From contig NZ_CP082909.1 in assembly GCF_023822025.1 (NCBI RefSeq), positions 5,562,001 to 5,626,000 on the forward strand: a DNA stretch of 64,000 nt, read 5' to 3'. Shown here one piece after another: positions 18,428 through 27,778 of this stretch. The position numbers and the translations under genes were made by a program. The notes beneath the pieces are model-generated. The model was not told the origin of the DNA and searched no databases. It worked only from the letters and a program-made list of their open reading frames with translations. This DNA is from Endozoicomonas sp. 4G (GTDB taxonomy: Bacteria > Pseudomonadota > Gammaproteobacteria > Pseudomonadales > Endozoicomonadaceae). Every line of letters begins with the position of its first letter. The stretch's first letter is position 1.

Positions 18428-20260
18428 ATGTGTGGCATTGTCGGTGCTGTGGCACAAAGGGATGTAGCGCCCATTCTGTTAGAAGGTTTGCGTCGTCTGG
18501 AGTATCGCGGCTATGACTCCGCAGGCGTTGCCATCGTTGATGGCAATGGCGAACTGCAACGACTTCGCAGAACCGGAAAGGTTTCCGAATTGAGCGAAGC
18601 GATCAATGAATCTCCGGTTCCTGGTGGCACCGGTATTGCCCATACTCGCTGGGCGACTCATGGTGAGCCCAACGAACGTAACGCTCACCCCCACATCTCC
18701 GGTGAAGATATTGCCGTGGTTCATAACGGCATTATCGAGAACCACGAACGCCTGAGAAATTATCTGGAGCAGGCAGATTACACCTTTACTTCTGACACAG
18801 ACACAGAAGTCATTGCTCACCTGATCAACCACGAACTGAAAAGTTATGACAGCCTGATCGCTGCCGTTCAAGCCGCTGTGCGTCAGTTAGAAGGGGCCTA
18901 TGGCATGGTCGTTATGGATCGCAGAGATCCCGAGCGTCTGGTGGTGGCCCGTTCTGGCAGTCCGCTGGTCATTGGTCTGGGATTAGATGAAAACTTTATT
19001 GCTTCTGATCAGTTGGCGTTGTTTCCAGTCACCCGTCGCTTTATGTTTCTGGAAGAAGGTGATGTGGCGGAAGTGACCCGGACGACAGTGTCTGTCTATG
19101 ATATCGACGGCAAAAGCGTTACCCGTGCAGCGGGCGAAAGTGATATTGAGCACGATGCGGGTGACAAAGGCCCATACCGCCACTACATGCTCAAAGAAAT
19201 TCATGAGCAGCCCGATGCCATTGCCAATACCCTCGAAGGCCGACTGGGTGAGACAAAGCTGAACCTGGATATCCTGGGTAAAAACGGTATTGAGCTACTC
19301 AATAAAACCAAAGCGGTTCAGATTGTTGCCTGCGGTACCAGTTATCATGCCGGTATGGTGGCCCGTTACTGGTTTGAAGAGCTGGCAGGAATCCCCTGTC
19401 GTATAGAAATTGCCTCAGAGTTTCGCTATCGCAAATTCTTTGTGCCGGAGGACTGTCTGTTCGTCACTCTTTCCCAGTCAGGAGAAACGGCGGACACCCT
19501 GGCCGCTCTGAAGCTGGCTAAAGAGATGGGTTACATGGCTTCCCTGAGCATTTGTAATGTTCCGGGCTCTTCCATGGTTCGTGAGTCTGATATTGCTTTG
19601 ATGACCCGGGCCGGAGCCGAGATCGGTGTTGCCTCAACCAAAGCCTTCACGACTCAGCTGGCCGCTCTGCTGATGCTGGTAACGGCCATTGGCCGTCACA
19701 CCGGAATGACCGAAGAGCAGGAAGCCGACGTGGTTAAAGCCCTGAGAGAACTGCCCCATATCATCAGCAGTACGCTGGAAATGAGCAGTGAGATTGAAGT
19801 GGTTGCAGAAGATTTTGCCGACAAGCACCACTGCCTTTTCCTCGGTCGCGGTACTCAATACCCGATTGCCATGGAAGGTGCGCTGAAGCTCAAGGAAATC
19901 TCCTATATTCACGCAGAAGCCTACGCTGCCGGTGAATTGAAGCACGGCCCACTGGCTCTGATTGACAACGATATGCCCGTGATCGTAGTGGCCCCCAACA
20001 ACGACCTGTTGGAAAAACTGAAATCCAACATGGAAGAAGTACGGGCCAGAGGGGGGCATCTGTTTGTTTTCGCAGACCGCCATGCCCGTCTGGTGGCAGG
20101 CGACGGCATTAAGATATTGCCAGTAGAGACTGTGCCGGAAGTGGTTGCGCCTATTCTCTATACCGTGCCTTTGCAGCTTTTGTCTTACTACGTAGCCATT
20201 ATTAAGGGGACGGATGTTGATCAGCCTCGTAATTTGGCTAAGTCGGTGACGGTGGAGTGA
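18428..20260 (+). CDS. glmS: Glutamine--fructose-6-phosphate aminotransferase (isomerizing)
   Basis: 610 aa, standard length. The N-terminal class II glutamine amidotransferase domain starts MCGIVGA, with Cys2 as nucleophile, and contains HTRWATHG and HNGIIENH. Two SIS domains follow ([45 protein letters not shown] region). The end is LAKSVTVE, as in E. coli. The enzyme makes glucosamine-6-phosphate and commits carbon to amino sugars. The 3' end is the recognition site for Tn7-type transposition, and a tnsA remnant lies directly downstream. No glmS ribozyme is seen upstream. Confidence 0.97.
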   Translation: MCGIVGAVAQRDVAPILLEGLRRLEYRGYDSAGVAIVDGNGELQRLRRTGKVSELSEAINESPVPGGTGIAHTRWATHGEPNERNAHPHISGEDIAVVHNGIIENHERLRNYLEQADYTFTSDTDTEVIAHLINHELKSYDSLIAAVQAAVRQLEGAYGMVVMDRRDPERLVVARSGSPLVIGLGLDENFIASDQLALFPVTRRFMFLEEGDVAEVTRTTVSVYDIDGKSVTRAAGESDIEHDAGDKGPYRHYMLKEIHEQPDAIANTLEGRLGETKLNLDILGKNGIELLNKTKAVQIVACGTSYHAGMVARYWFEELAGIPCRIEIASEFRYRKFFVPEDCLFVTLSQSGETADTLAALKLAKEMGYMASLSICNVPGSSMVRESDIALMTRAGAEIGVASTKAFTTQLAALLMLVTAIGRHTGMTEEQEADVVKALRELPHIISSTLEMSSEIEVVAEDFADKHHCLFLGRGTQYPIAMEGALKLKEISYIHAEAYAAGELKHGPLALIDNDMPVIVVAPNNDLLEKLKSNMEEVRARGGHLFVFADRHARLVAGDGIKILPVETVPEVVAPILYTVPLQLLSYYVAIIKGTDVDQPRNLAKSVTVE

Positions 20261-20288
20261 GTTTGGTTTAAAAACGACAGAGGCAAGG
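20222..20288 (+). other. attTn7-like site at the glmS 3' end
   Basis: The last glmS codons (around CAGCCTCGTAATTTGGCTAA) match the TnsD-recognised attTn7 region of other bacteria. Tn7 normally inserts about 23-28 bases after the stop. Here a 5-base candidate target duplication (CAAGG, 20284-20288) is followed immediately by TGT at 20289, the terminal trinucleotide of Tn7-type ends. The matching far end was not located in this window. Confidence 0.55.
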
Positions 20289-20325
20289 TGTATGGTTTAT
20301 TTCAGGCCATACACCGGAGCCTCTG
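20278..20325 (+). terminator. Stem-loop after glmS
   Basis: An outer stem CAGAGGC/GCCTCTG and an inner perfect stem GGTGTATGG/CCATACACC with an 11-base loop make a strong hairpin 17 bases after the glmS stop. There is no U-tract, so it may be a terminator, a processing hairpin, or part of a Tn7-type end; it overlaps the candidate transposon terminus. Confidence 0.5.
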
Positions 20326-20327
20326 AT

Positions 20328-20438
20328 ATGGTAAAGCGCAAATACTGCTTCAATGAGGAAGAGATTGAGTCTTTACAGTCTGAAGGTTGTGGTTCAGGCG
20401 TAGGTCGAGACTACCTTCCATGGATACTGGCTCAACAA
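20328..20438 (+). pseudogene. Truncated tnsA (Tn7-type transposon endonuclease), N-terminal remnant
   Basis: From ATG 20328, 37 codons resemble the extreme N terminus of TnsA: MVKRKY, FNEEEIE, then G.GSGVGRDYLPWI, which corresponds to the family's FSExxIxxxxKEGRGxGxGxDYxPWL pattern. The similarity stops at base 20438, where the repeated 952-aa gene module begins. The open frame continues to 20558 only by chance, across that module's 3' end. In Tn7 the right end with tnsA adjoins glmS and reads away from it, exactly as here. The match is by eye but the motif order, spacing and location agree. Confidence 0.7.
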
Positions 20439-23389
20439 ATCAATCACTTTCCTCCATATCATCAAACCTTCGTTTCCGGTCTTGCCTTACCTGATTTGAC
20501 GGATCTTGAGTATTTTGCAATATCTCCTGGTTATCAGGGCTGGTTTGCTCTTCGGTGAAAAGGAGTTCCTCTTGTGCTAAGTCAGATTCCAAAGTTGCAG
20601 ACTGTGACGTGCTTGTTTCTGATTGCTGATACGGAAGATGGGCGACTGCCTGTGCAGCGGCTTGCGCCATCGGAACAGATCCATGGTTCAATAGTTCATC
20701 CGATAGCTCCTTAGGAATCATACCAAAGATCAAAAACATACTCTGTATAAATTTGTCTTTTTCTTCTGTTCCTTTGGATTTCAGCAACCTGAAAAGCTGT
20801 TCACGGGCTTTAAAAGTAAAGGTTTGTAAAAGCTCAAGCTGCTCAAGGGGTACATCTTTAGCAAAATCGCCATGATCAGGAAACATCCCTCTTAAGCGTA
20901 TTCCGAGCATTGACCTTATAAGAACCAAAGCAGTAAACATAGCTTCAACATCTCTAAAATCTACATCTTGATTTTTAGCAACAGCTAATGACTGGGTATT
21001 AAGTGGTTCACTCGTGTGTCCAAGTAAAAACTCCTGGTTATCTTGAGTAATAAAAGAATATTTACTAGAAATCCCACAGCCCCACATAAAAACCTGTGAT
21101 AGCTCCTCATTACTCATTTTCGGATCCGGTATACCAAAACCATATTTATCATAAACATCTCTGGCAAATTTATTAAACATTACTGTTGTTATAAATCTCG
21201 TTGGGAATAGTTCAGCTTGTAGCGACAGACTCGTTTCTTTAAATATCTGATAAATATAATTAATTAACTCTACTTTCTGTTCAGGACTTGGTCCTGAATA
21301 AAAGACTTGATCCGAGTCATAAGGAGAAATAAAACCTTCACTCTTTAAGTTATTCAGTAAGTCGTTTCTGAATCTTATCAAGGCAGTCCTATTCTCAAAC
21401 TCATCCCTTTTAATAGCCAGTGTTTTAACAATTCTTTCCACCTCAACATAATTCTCAATCCCCTGGGATTGTGCTAATTCACCCACTTCTAAAATAAGGT
21501 AGTAAAGAGGCATGCTGTCATTTAAAAATTTAACCCATTTCGAATGAAATTTACTTAGGGTATTTTTATCTGACATAAAACTTTGAGTTAAAAGTTTATA
21601 AAGTGCTGGAAAATTATAATAATCATTAATGCGAAAACAATCCCCTTTCACCCTTCCCATGAAATCCAACGTTTTGAACCATTTAAATAGATGGATTGCT
21701 GAAGTACCAGCCCTTTTTGTGCCTGATTCAGATAACTCCCTGTCTTGTTCTATTGCAGGAGGCTGCTCTTCAGTTGGTACCTGCTCAAGTACACTGGACT
21801 CACGATACAGACATTCTTTGCATTTATTATAAGCAAGTACAGCTTTACCACAATTCTGGCATGACCCACTGTTTGATGATCCACCTGACCCATCATCATC
21901 TTCCCCACTCTCTCCCCCACACTCTCTTCGACTACCACCACCTTGATTTTGACGACCAGAGTCGCTTTGAAACTGACCACTGGCAGGTGAGGCCCTATTA
22001 GGGGCGGCCTGACTTCCGGCCTGACTGTTTTCGGCTCCTCCAGGATGGCTGATCCCGGTAGGGACGTGGCCCGGAAAAACGGACACGCTGCGTAATTGTT
22101 TGGGACTTAAAATAAAGGCTTGCTGGGCATCACGACCATAGTCTTCTGTTTGTAGCGGTTGTGGCGGGTTGCTGTTCAGGTAATGATCAAATACAGCTTC
22201 GGGATTATCAGGCTGTCTGGACAATGCCAGAAAAAGCCCTGAACTCCTTTCAAGGTTTGCAGCTTTTATTTTGTCCCAAAGCGCCTGCGAAATAATGATG
22301 GCCTGCTCATTCCAACCCTGCTTGATTTTGAGCACAATCCGGGTATCCCAAATCTGCTTTTTTACGGTTTGGCCGTCAGTGCCGGGCAGCAGAATCACGC
22401 TGCTGAACTGCTCACTCATCCATTCAAAGGAATAAAGGGGGCCCATCCCACCGCCGGGTCTTTTCTTGAATAAATTGCCTAAATCATCGTCACTGCCAAA
22501 ATCGCCACCACCAGAGCTTGTGAATGGTTTACTGTTATCCGCAGCACCTGAGGCTCCGGGTATCGCAAAAGGCGCACTAAAACGGCTGCCGTCGTCAGAA
22601 TGACCGAACCCATCTTTTTCAGCCTGTTTATTGCGGTAAAAAATATCGACAAATGATGTTTTTTTATTAGCGGACCTATTACTGCTCGATGACGATGGCA
22701 AATCAGTGCTTTCTGAAACAATACCGCTGCATTCCGGTTCTATAACCCACCCATTATCATTGTCTTCAATGGCTAAAACCAGCGATTGATGACCCGCCGG
22801 TAAACGCCATCTGGTCGTGTATTCGTGCTGCCAGCGCTCCTTGTTGGGTGTCGATGCAACCCGTCTTATTCTCCCATTTTGTATATCCGGCACCCCCTGA
22901 CCCGTTACAGGCTTTTTAAATACCGGGGGAGAGGGAAAATGTACTGCCGACGATGCAGGGGGCGTTCGAAAACAAAAATTAAATTGATCGCCCGGCTGGC
23001 TGTCGAGGATGACGTAAAACTGATTGTTCTCCAGTTCAGAAACTGTTTTACCGTTCTCACCAACGGCCTTGCGATCATAAGTAAAAAGAAGGGGCGGGTT
23101 GTTCTCTATAAACGACAGTTTGCTGATCTCCCCCGATGACTCAGCCCATCCCTCATCAATGGCTTTGGAGGAACTTCCCCAACCCATCCAGCTCAACAGG
23201 CCGCTATAAGCAGCACAGTGACCAGCAAGTGGCAAAATGACAGACAAGATAAATAAAAAACACAGGCGAGCCATAGTCAGAAGCATTGCTATTTTCATGA
23301 TGGATTTACCTGAAGGTTTTATCAGTAAGACGTAACAATAGACCTTATATTTGGAAATGTTTTATTTCTTTTTATCTATCTAATTCCGG
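20439..23389. repeat. Long direct repeat (952-aa gene module), copy 1
   Basis: The module consists of the 952-aa gene plus about 90 bases of its leader. It begins at the gene's stop (ATCAATCACTTT) and ends at TATCTATCTAATTCCG. The second copy is 29682-32629 in the same orientation. Outside these limits the two loci differ completely. Confidence 0.9.
20440..23298 (-). CDS. Large secreted protein of unknown function, copy 1
   Basis: 952 aa. An N-terminal signal peptide (MKIAMLLTMARLCFLFILSV..., cleavage probably after GHCA) indicates export. Residues about 60-200 look like a beta-rich domain. A Gly/Ser/Gln-rich low-complexity linker (about 420-475) leads to a four-cysteine zinc-ribbon-like motif, CQNC-x9-CKEC. 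The C-terminal half from about 540 is mostly helical with no recognisable family. The protein ends with a basic patch QDRKRRFDD, which could act as a nuclear localisation signal in a eukaryotic cell. A near-identical paralogue lies at 29683-32541. Its 3' end cuts into the tnsA remnant. I do not recognise the family. Confidence 0.85.
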   Translation of the reverse strand: MKIAMLLTMARLCFLFILSVILPLAGHCAAYSGLLSWMGWGSSSKAIDEGWAESSGEISKLSFIENNPPLLFTYDRKAVGENGKTVSELENNQFYVILDSQPGDQFNFCFRTPPASSAVHFPSPPVFKKPVTGQGVPDIQNGRIRRVASTPNKERWQHEYTTRWRLPAGHQSLVLAIEDNDNGWVIEPECSGIVSESTDLPSSSSSNRSANKKTSFVDIFYRNKQAEKDGFGHSDDGSRFSAPFAIPGASGAADNSKPFTSSGGGDFGSDDDLGNLFKKRPGGGMGPLYSFEWMSEQFSSVILLPGTDGQTVKKQIWDTRIVLKIKQGWNEQAIIISQALWDKIKAANLERSSGLFLALSRQPDNPEAVFDHYLNSNPPQPLQTEDYGRDAQQAFILSPKQLRSVSVFPGHVPTGISHPGGAENSQAGSQAAPNRASPASGQFQSDSGRQNQGGGSRRECGGESGEDDDGSGGSSNSGSCQNCGKAVLAYNKCKECLYRESSVLEQVPTEEQPPAIEQDRELSESGTKRAGTSAIHLFKWFKTLDFMGRVKGDCFRINDYYNFPALYKLLTQSFMSDKNTLSKFHSKWVKFLNDSMPLYYLILEVGELAQSQGIENYVEVERIVKTLAIKRDEFENRTALIRFRNDLLNNLKSEGFISPYDSDQVFYSGPSPEQKVELINYIYQIFKETSLSLQAELFPTRFITTVMFNKFARDVYDKYGFGIPDPKMSNEELSQVFMWGCGISSKYSFITQDNQEFLLGHTSEPLNTQSLAVAKNQDVDFRDVEAMFTALVLIRSMLGIRLRGMFPDHGDFAKDVPLEQLELLQTFTFKAREQLFRLLKSKGTEEKDKFIQSMFLIFGMIPKELSDELLNHGSVPMAQAAAQAVAHLPYQQSETSTSQSATLESDLAQEELLFTEEQTSPDNQEILQNTQDPSNQVRQDRKRRFDDMEESD

Positions 23390-23400
23390 ATACCGGATAA

Positions 23401-24251
23401 CACTTCATCCCCCTTCTTTCTTTTCACGTTAGATGGCAGCTGGTCATGCGCTTTCCTTTTGGGTCTCTGGTCGGCAGGCAGATGGGTCTGTTTGTGCCTT
23501 TTCAGATTGCCTTCCTGATTGGAGCTGTAGTTCAGCCCTCATGGTCACACCGGTGAAGCTTGATTCTCTGGTCGTCGGTGCTGTAAGAGGGTATTTCACG
23601 GTCTGAAACGGGCTCCTGCTTAATCTTTTTCAGCTCCAGAGTCGCATCATACTGACTGATTTCATTTGATACTCGAAAGGGATTGAGTGTCGTGGTTACA
23701 TACTGAGCATCAGATTCATCTTCGTTTGAACAGATGTCGATGCTTTCATCAGAGGTACCGTTAGTGGCTATTTCACTGTCTGAAACGGGTTCCTGCTTAA
23801 TGTTTTTCAGTGCCGGAGCCGCACAATACTCACTGATTTCATTGGCTACCCGAAAAGGGTTAAGTGTTGTGGTTTCATATCGAATATCTGATTCGGCATT
23901 AGCTTCGTCTTCATCTTCGTTTAAACGGTTGTCGCTGCTTTCATCAGAGGTGCTGCTGTCTTCACTGTTAGAACCATTATCAGAGGCTGCCCGACTGTAA
24001 GTCTTAGCTATGACGCACCATTCAATGCCCTCTTCTTCTGGTTCCTAAAGCCAGCCTCTAAAGCAAGAGAGCATTAGACTCCCCCTTTGTTTGGCTGTTG
24101 CAATGAGTTCACTTTGCTGGTTATTTCTTTGCGCCTTGCCAACAGCCAGGGCGAAAAGCAAAGGCATACTGTTTTCCTGAGTTTGGCCTTTAGAGCAATG
24201 CGCAAAAAAGGCGATGGGCAAAATCAAAATCAATGGTTTTTTGGATAGCAA
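23401..24251 (-). pseudogene. Decayed copy of the secreted C2H2 zinc-finger protein
   Basis: Starts with the same leader and signal sequence as the paralogues at 32841 and 40137, from TTG at 24251. After residue 68 a GAG codon has become TAG (GWL then stop). The downstream acidic region with both IKQEP motifs is still recognisable. The finger array is reduced to about one finger with a one-base deletion (GTTCAGCC where the paralogues have GTTGCAGCC) fused to the post-array segment. The normal stop is replaced, with the module boundary of the neighbouring 952-aa gene 12 bases away. It cannot give a full-length protein. Confidence 0.85.
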
Positions 24252-24326
24252 GGTCTGGCTTCCCAGTCGTTGAAATGTTTATTTGGAAATCAGGTTAGAC
24301 AAAATTCGGGAGGTGGATCATTTTTA
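24252..24326 (-). promoter_or_regulatory. Conserved 5' flank of zinc-finger module (copy 1)
   Basis: About 75 bases upstream of the TTG start are nearly identical in all three zinc-finger loci (24252-24326, 34629-34703, 41556-41630). They all end abruptly after ATCATTTTTA. The segment is A/T-rich and presumably carries the shared promoter and ribosome site (GGGAAG before the start). Confidence 0.55.
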
Positions 24327-24402
24327 GCGAGTAGTTCACGATTAATGGCTTTGTGGTTTCTGGTATGTAGATATTAGCTTCTGACTCCCCTACACCCCCT
24401 CG

Positions 24403-24423
24403 TTCCCACGCTTCGCGTGGGAA
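24403..24423. repeat. Hairpin preceding the group II intron
   Basis: TTCCCACGC-TTC-GCGTGGGAA is a perfect 9-bp stem with a 3-base loop, ending 7 bases before the presumed intron start. Class C group II introns are known to insert just after such terminator-like hairpins. The sequence also looks like a common REP-type element. Confidence 0.7.
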
Positions 24424-24430
24424 TGCATAC

Positions 24431-26287
24431 GTGTGCCGAGCATGTCACACAGCTTGGGGGTGAAAGTCCCCTGTCCAGCCAGATGAGGGCGAAGGACTAG
24501 TGAAGCACAAGGTTTGTATCGTGAGGTGCAGGCTGAAGGCAGTGTGGAGCAAAACCGCGAGCCGACGAACAGAAATCAGATATGAGGCTGTTTGCGTGAG
24601 GACGAGTCAGCGTATGATGACGAAGTCCATACTCATCCGGACATTCAGGCAGTAGATCTGGCGGTTGTGCGGCGAAGGCGGTGTGACTTACCTCGGGAGG
24701 TCTGTGTGGTGTCTGATATTTCGGACTGAGGTCATCGTAAGGTGACTTGACCGCCACACAGAAGTCAGCAGATGGCATAGTAGCTGGCGTATGTCAGTGA
24801 AGGCCTGAACGGTACAGAGTGGTGAGTAGTTTCTGTTATTCGATACACTGGACGCAGACAAATCCAGCAAACACTGGAACTCATGCCAAGTGGTCACGGC
24901 GGAACCGGAGGCTGCAAGGCTATGAGAGCTGAGGTCGTGTCGGTATCACAGGATTACGAAAGCCCGGCGGGTGGTACTAGACTGATGGAGCGTATCGCCA
25001 ACCCCAATAATTTAACAAGAGCCTTTCAGCGAGTTAAACGCAATAAAGGCGCAGCAGGGATCGACCGTATGACAGTGGAAGGGTTGTACACCCATCTACA
25101 AGAACATGGTCATGAACTGCGACAATGTCTTTTGCAGGGAGAATGGCGTCCTGCTCCCGTAAGGCGAGTACTGATTCCCAAACCGGACGGAGGAGAAAGG
25201 CAGTTGGGTATACCAATCGCCTTAGACCGAATGGTGCAGCAAGCGATACAGCAAGTATTGCAGGCCGAGTGGGAACTAAGGTTCTCATCTTTCAGTTACG
25301 GGTTCAGGCCGAACCGGTCAGCTCATCAGGCGATTAATCAGGCTCAGTCGTATATCCGAGAAGGATATAACTGGGTTGTGGACATTGACCTGTCGAAATT
25401 CTTCGATCGGGTTAACCATGATCGACTGATGGCAAAACTGGCAGTTCACACAGATGACAAGGATGTATTACGTTTAATTCGACGATTCCTACAGTCCGGA
25501 GTGATGGAGAACGGGCTGGTAAAACCGCAGACGGAAGGAGTGCCTCAGGGAGGGCCGCTCTCACCTGTGTTGTCTAACATCGTACTGGATGAACTCGATA
25601 AAGAGTTAGAAAAGCGTGATTTACGATTTGTACGTTACGCTGATGACTGTCGGGTGTTTGTGCGAAGCAAGAAAGCAGGCGAGAGAGTGATGGCAAGTTT
25701 GACTCGTTACATCGAAAGTAAGCTGAAGCTGAAAGTCAACGTTGCGAAAAGTGCAGTTGACAAGGCATGGAGGCGGGCGTTCCTGGGATACAGCTTTACC
25801 AGAGATGGCAGGAAGAAGCTGGCAGATAAAACCTGCAAGCGGTTCAGGGACAAGGTCAAACAACTAACCCGCAAAGGCGGGCGGTCACTGGAGCAGAGAT
25901 TGGAGTCTCTGAATCGCTATTTACGGGGCTGGAAGAACTACTTTCGAGAAGTTGAAACCCGTTCGGAGTTTGAAAACTTTGACTGCTGGATCAGGCGACG
26001 ATTGAGAAGTTTGCTCTGGTATCAATGGAAGAAAAGTCCGAAGCGATATGCGGAGCTAAGAAGGCGAGGAGTCAGTGAAGAGCTGACGAGGCAGACAGTA
26101 GGATCGAGCAAAGGGTACTGGCGGATAAGCCGGAGTCCTGCGCTGCACTTAGCATTGCCGAATAGTTGGTTCGATGAATTAGGTTTGATTAGATTATTGG
26201 CTGCTTAACTGACCGAAACGCCCAGTACGGACCCGTATGCTGGGTGTTGTGGGAGGAGCGTAGCTGTGAGGCTACGCCCTATCCCGA
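24431..26287 (+). mobile_element. Group II intron (class C-like) with reverse-transcriptase gene
   Basis: The 5' end is set at GTGTGCC (24431), matching the GUGYG intron start. About 450 bases of structured leader precede the reverse-transcriptase gene. The 3' part after the gene (GCCCAGTACGGACCCGTATG, then a GTAGC/GCTAC hairpin) fits domains V and VI, ending near CCCTATCCCGAT. The exact 3' boundary is approximate. Insertion 7 bases after a strong hairpin supports class C behaviour. Confidence 0.75.
24883..26208 (+). CDS. ltrA: Group II intron-encoded reverse transcriptase/maturase
   Basis: 441 aa. Reverse-transcriptase motifs are in order: NKGAAGIDRMTVE, RPAPVRRVLIPKPDGG.R.LGIP, SYGFRPNRSAHQA, the Asp-containing VVDIDLSKFFDRVNHDRL, GVPQGGPLSPVLSNI, and the catalytic YADD in FVRYADDCRVF. 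The maturase (X) domain follows (LESLNRYLRGWKNYF). There is no C-terminal HNH endonuclease, as in class C introns. The frame and all catalytic residues are intact, so the element may be active. The start could also be an internal ATG (MERIANP). Confidence 0.93.
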   Translation: MPSGHGGTGGCKAMRAEVVSVSQDYESPAGGTRLMERIANPNNLTRAFQRVKRNKGAAGIDRMTVEGLYTHLQEHGHELRQCLLQGEWRPAPVRRVLIPKPDGGERQLGIPIALDRMVQQAIQQVLQAEWELRFSSFSYGFRPNRSAHQAINQAQSYIREGYNWVVDIDLSKFFDRVNHDRLMAKLAVHTDDKDVLRLIRRFLQSGVMENGLVKPQTEGVPQGGPLSPVLSNIVLDELDKELEKRDLRFVRYADDCRVFVRSKKAGERVMASLTRYIESKLKLKVNVAKSAVDKAWRRAFLGYSFTRDGRKKLADKTCKRFRDKVKQLTRKGGRSLEQRLESLNRYLRGWKNYFREVETRSEFENFDCWIRRRLRSLLWYQWKKSPKRYAELRRRGVSEELTRQTVGSSKGYWRISRSPALHLALPNSWFDELGLIRLLAA

Positions 26288-26551
26288 TCTCACCTAACAA
26301 ACTGGTACATCATTTCAATGAGTTTGATGTAAACAATCCACGTTCATCCTGAGCACCCTTCGACTCCGCTCAGGGTGAACGGAGTTTGGGTGCCATTAAT
26401 AGTGAGAACGAGGGGTGTACGGATATCAGAGCTTGGCTGCACTAGATTGGCGCGGTTTAGATTTTTGCTGAAATTTTCCCAGGTTTTGTGCGCAGGCCTT
26501 ACCGCAAAGCTATAGTTTTACTCCCATGTATAACTATTCAGATGACTTCAC
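26209..26551. other. Intron 3' RNA domains and repeat-rich spacer
   Basis: Holds intron domains V/VI up to about 26287. It also contains a second REP-like hairpin (26341-26381: CGTTCA.CCTGAGC paired with GCTCAGG.TGAACG). At 26401-26422 there is an inverted copy of the TACACCCC-TCGTTC-CAC motif that precedes the intron at 24389-24410. No gene is visible; the last 100 bases probably hold the promoter of the next gene. Confidence 0.6.
26341..26381. repeat. REP-like hairpin
   Basis: CGTTCATCCTGAGC and GCTCAGGGTGAACG pair over 14 positions with one mismatch, around a 13-base loop ending CTTCGACTCC. Very similar palindromes are scattered in many bacterial genomes. Confidence 0.6.
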
Positions 26552-27622
26552 ATGTATAGAGTATCTAAAAGCTATTTTATTTTTTTCATCTTAATAATCT
26601 TCGCTATACAGCACGCAAAAGCCATTTCTTTCGCAACTGGCTATACAATTTCCGTCAACGGCCAGAAGATAGGTTCTATGCGACGGTTTACTAACAGCGA
26701 AGGCCAGGTCTCACTACATGTTCAAATGATACCTTTATCCCCAACACAAGACTCTGGTGAAGTGGACATTTTATCGTTGATGATGTCTGCGCAGATGCCG
26801 GGTTTGCATCAGATTTTGTACCATTGGCAATCACTTCTTTCAGGATCTTATACAGCCTCAGCTTCGCCAGTACAGAATAATGAAATGACAATAACCCTGG
26901 AAGAAACTGGCGATTACTCAGGCTCAGTCCGTTACGACTTTCTGGGTCGAACAATCCGCTTCTCAGAGACAGACCATAATAAAGAAGCAGGCGTTATTAT
27001 TGGCGGAGCAGAAGTCTATTTCTCTACCCCTTACGAAGGGTTTTGTGCGCTACCTTTGCCTCAACAAACTTCAACCTATGAAGAAGACAATAGCCTTGCA
27101 GATATTACAACGATTGCTGCCGGGCATCTGGAGAGTCTTGGTGCCCTGAATGCAGCTGCCCTGAGCGATGCTCATGGCGAGCCGGTAACAGCTTCACTTT
27201 TCACTTTTGGCCAGCAGTTTGAACAGTTATTAAACCTGTTGGCCGAAGGGCAGAATCATAATAGTGGGCTGCTCAGTTTAAACTCTGTGTTTTCGGCTTT
27301 TGTAACACCACCTGGAAGTCACAACTTTGAAATCATACCTCTGGGGAATGGACAGGAGGTCGTCTATAACCCGATCACTAATACGTTTACACAGAAAGAC
27401 CCTGATAACGACCCGAATCCTTGCGGAGTGATCTCAAGTTACCAACATGATTCAAATGGGATTATTTCTTTAATAACGGTTCATGGTGCAACAGGTGAAG
27501 TGACATTTTCCATGGATCAGGAGGATCAGGCTGCACCAGCTTCTAATTCATCAAGTGCCAGTCTTCCAGACTCTGCACCAGTCCTTTGGCCTGTATTTTC
27601 ACCGCCCCAAAGTTTTCAGTGA
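26552..27622 (+). CDS. Secreted protein of unknown function
   Basis: 356 aa with an N-terminal signal peptide (MYRVSKSYFIFFILIIFAIQ..., cleavage near HAKA). The mature part is rich in Thr, Ser and Asn with beta-strand character (TGYTISVNGQKIGSM..., GEVTFSM) and has a Pro/Ser-rich tail. I recognise no domain. It is A/T-richer than the core genes, and lies between the intron and the IS607-type element within the island, so it probably travelled with the other secreted proteins. It has no paralogue in the window. Confidence 0.7.
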   Translation: MYRVSKSYFIFFILIIFAIQHAKAISFATGYTISVNGQKIGSMRRFTNSEGQVSLHVQMIPLSPTQDSGEVDILSLMMSAQMPGLHQILYHWQSLLSGSYTASASPVQNNEMTITLEETGDYSGSVRYDFLGRTIRFSETDHNKEAGVIIGGAEVYFSTPYEGFCALPLPQQTSTYEEDNSLADITTIAAGHLESLGALNAAALSDAHGEPVTASLFTFGQQFEQLLNLLAEGQNHNSGLLSLNSVFSAFVTPPGSHNFEIIPLGNGQEVVYNPITNTFTQKDPDNDPNPCGVISSYQHDSNGIISLITVHGATGEVTFSMDQEDQAAPASNSSSASLPDSAPVLWPVFSPPQSFQ

Positions 27623-27679
27623 ACATGTCCAGGGATCTTGAAAGATACAGAGGACATCCATATAAATTTAAAATACAGC

Positions 27680-27778
27680 TCAGAAGGTAGCTCTCGACTT
27701 CAGCGGATACTCAGTGGTCTTAGCTCTTGATTAAAACCGCAACGAGCGCAACACTCGCTGTTATGGCTAAGGCTCAAG
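27680..27778 (-). ncRNA. Candidate omega RNA / right-end region of the IS607-type element
   Basis: TnpB guide RNAs typically derive from the transposon end overlapping and following the tnpB 3' end. This 100-base stretch follows the tnpB stop and can form several stems, for example GCGAG/CTCGT around TGTTG and AGCTAAGAC with complementary GGCTAAGGCT. The boundary and the RNA itself are inferred only from position and structure. Confidence 0.3.

Noticed and set aside
20440-20558. Continuation of the tnsA-like frame past 20438
   Set aside because: These codons are the reverse strand of the 952-aa gene's 3' end and do not resemble TnsA; the open frame there is chance.
21800-21870. Calling the CQNC-x9-CKEC motif of the 952-aa proteins a RING finger or ubiquitin ligase
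   Set aside because: Only four cysteines with short spacing are present; a RING needs eight ligands in a cross-brace. It is described as zinc-ribbon-like only.
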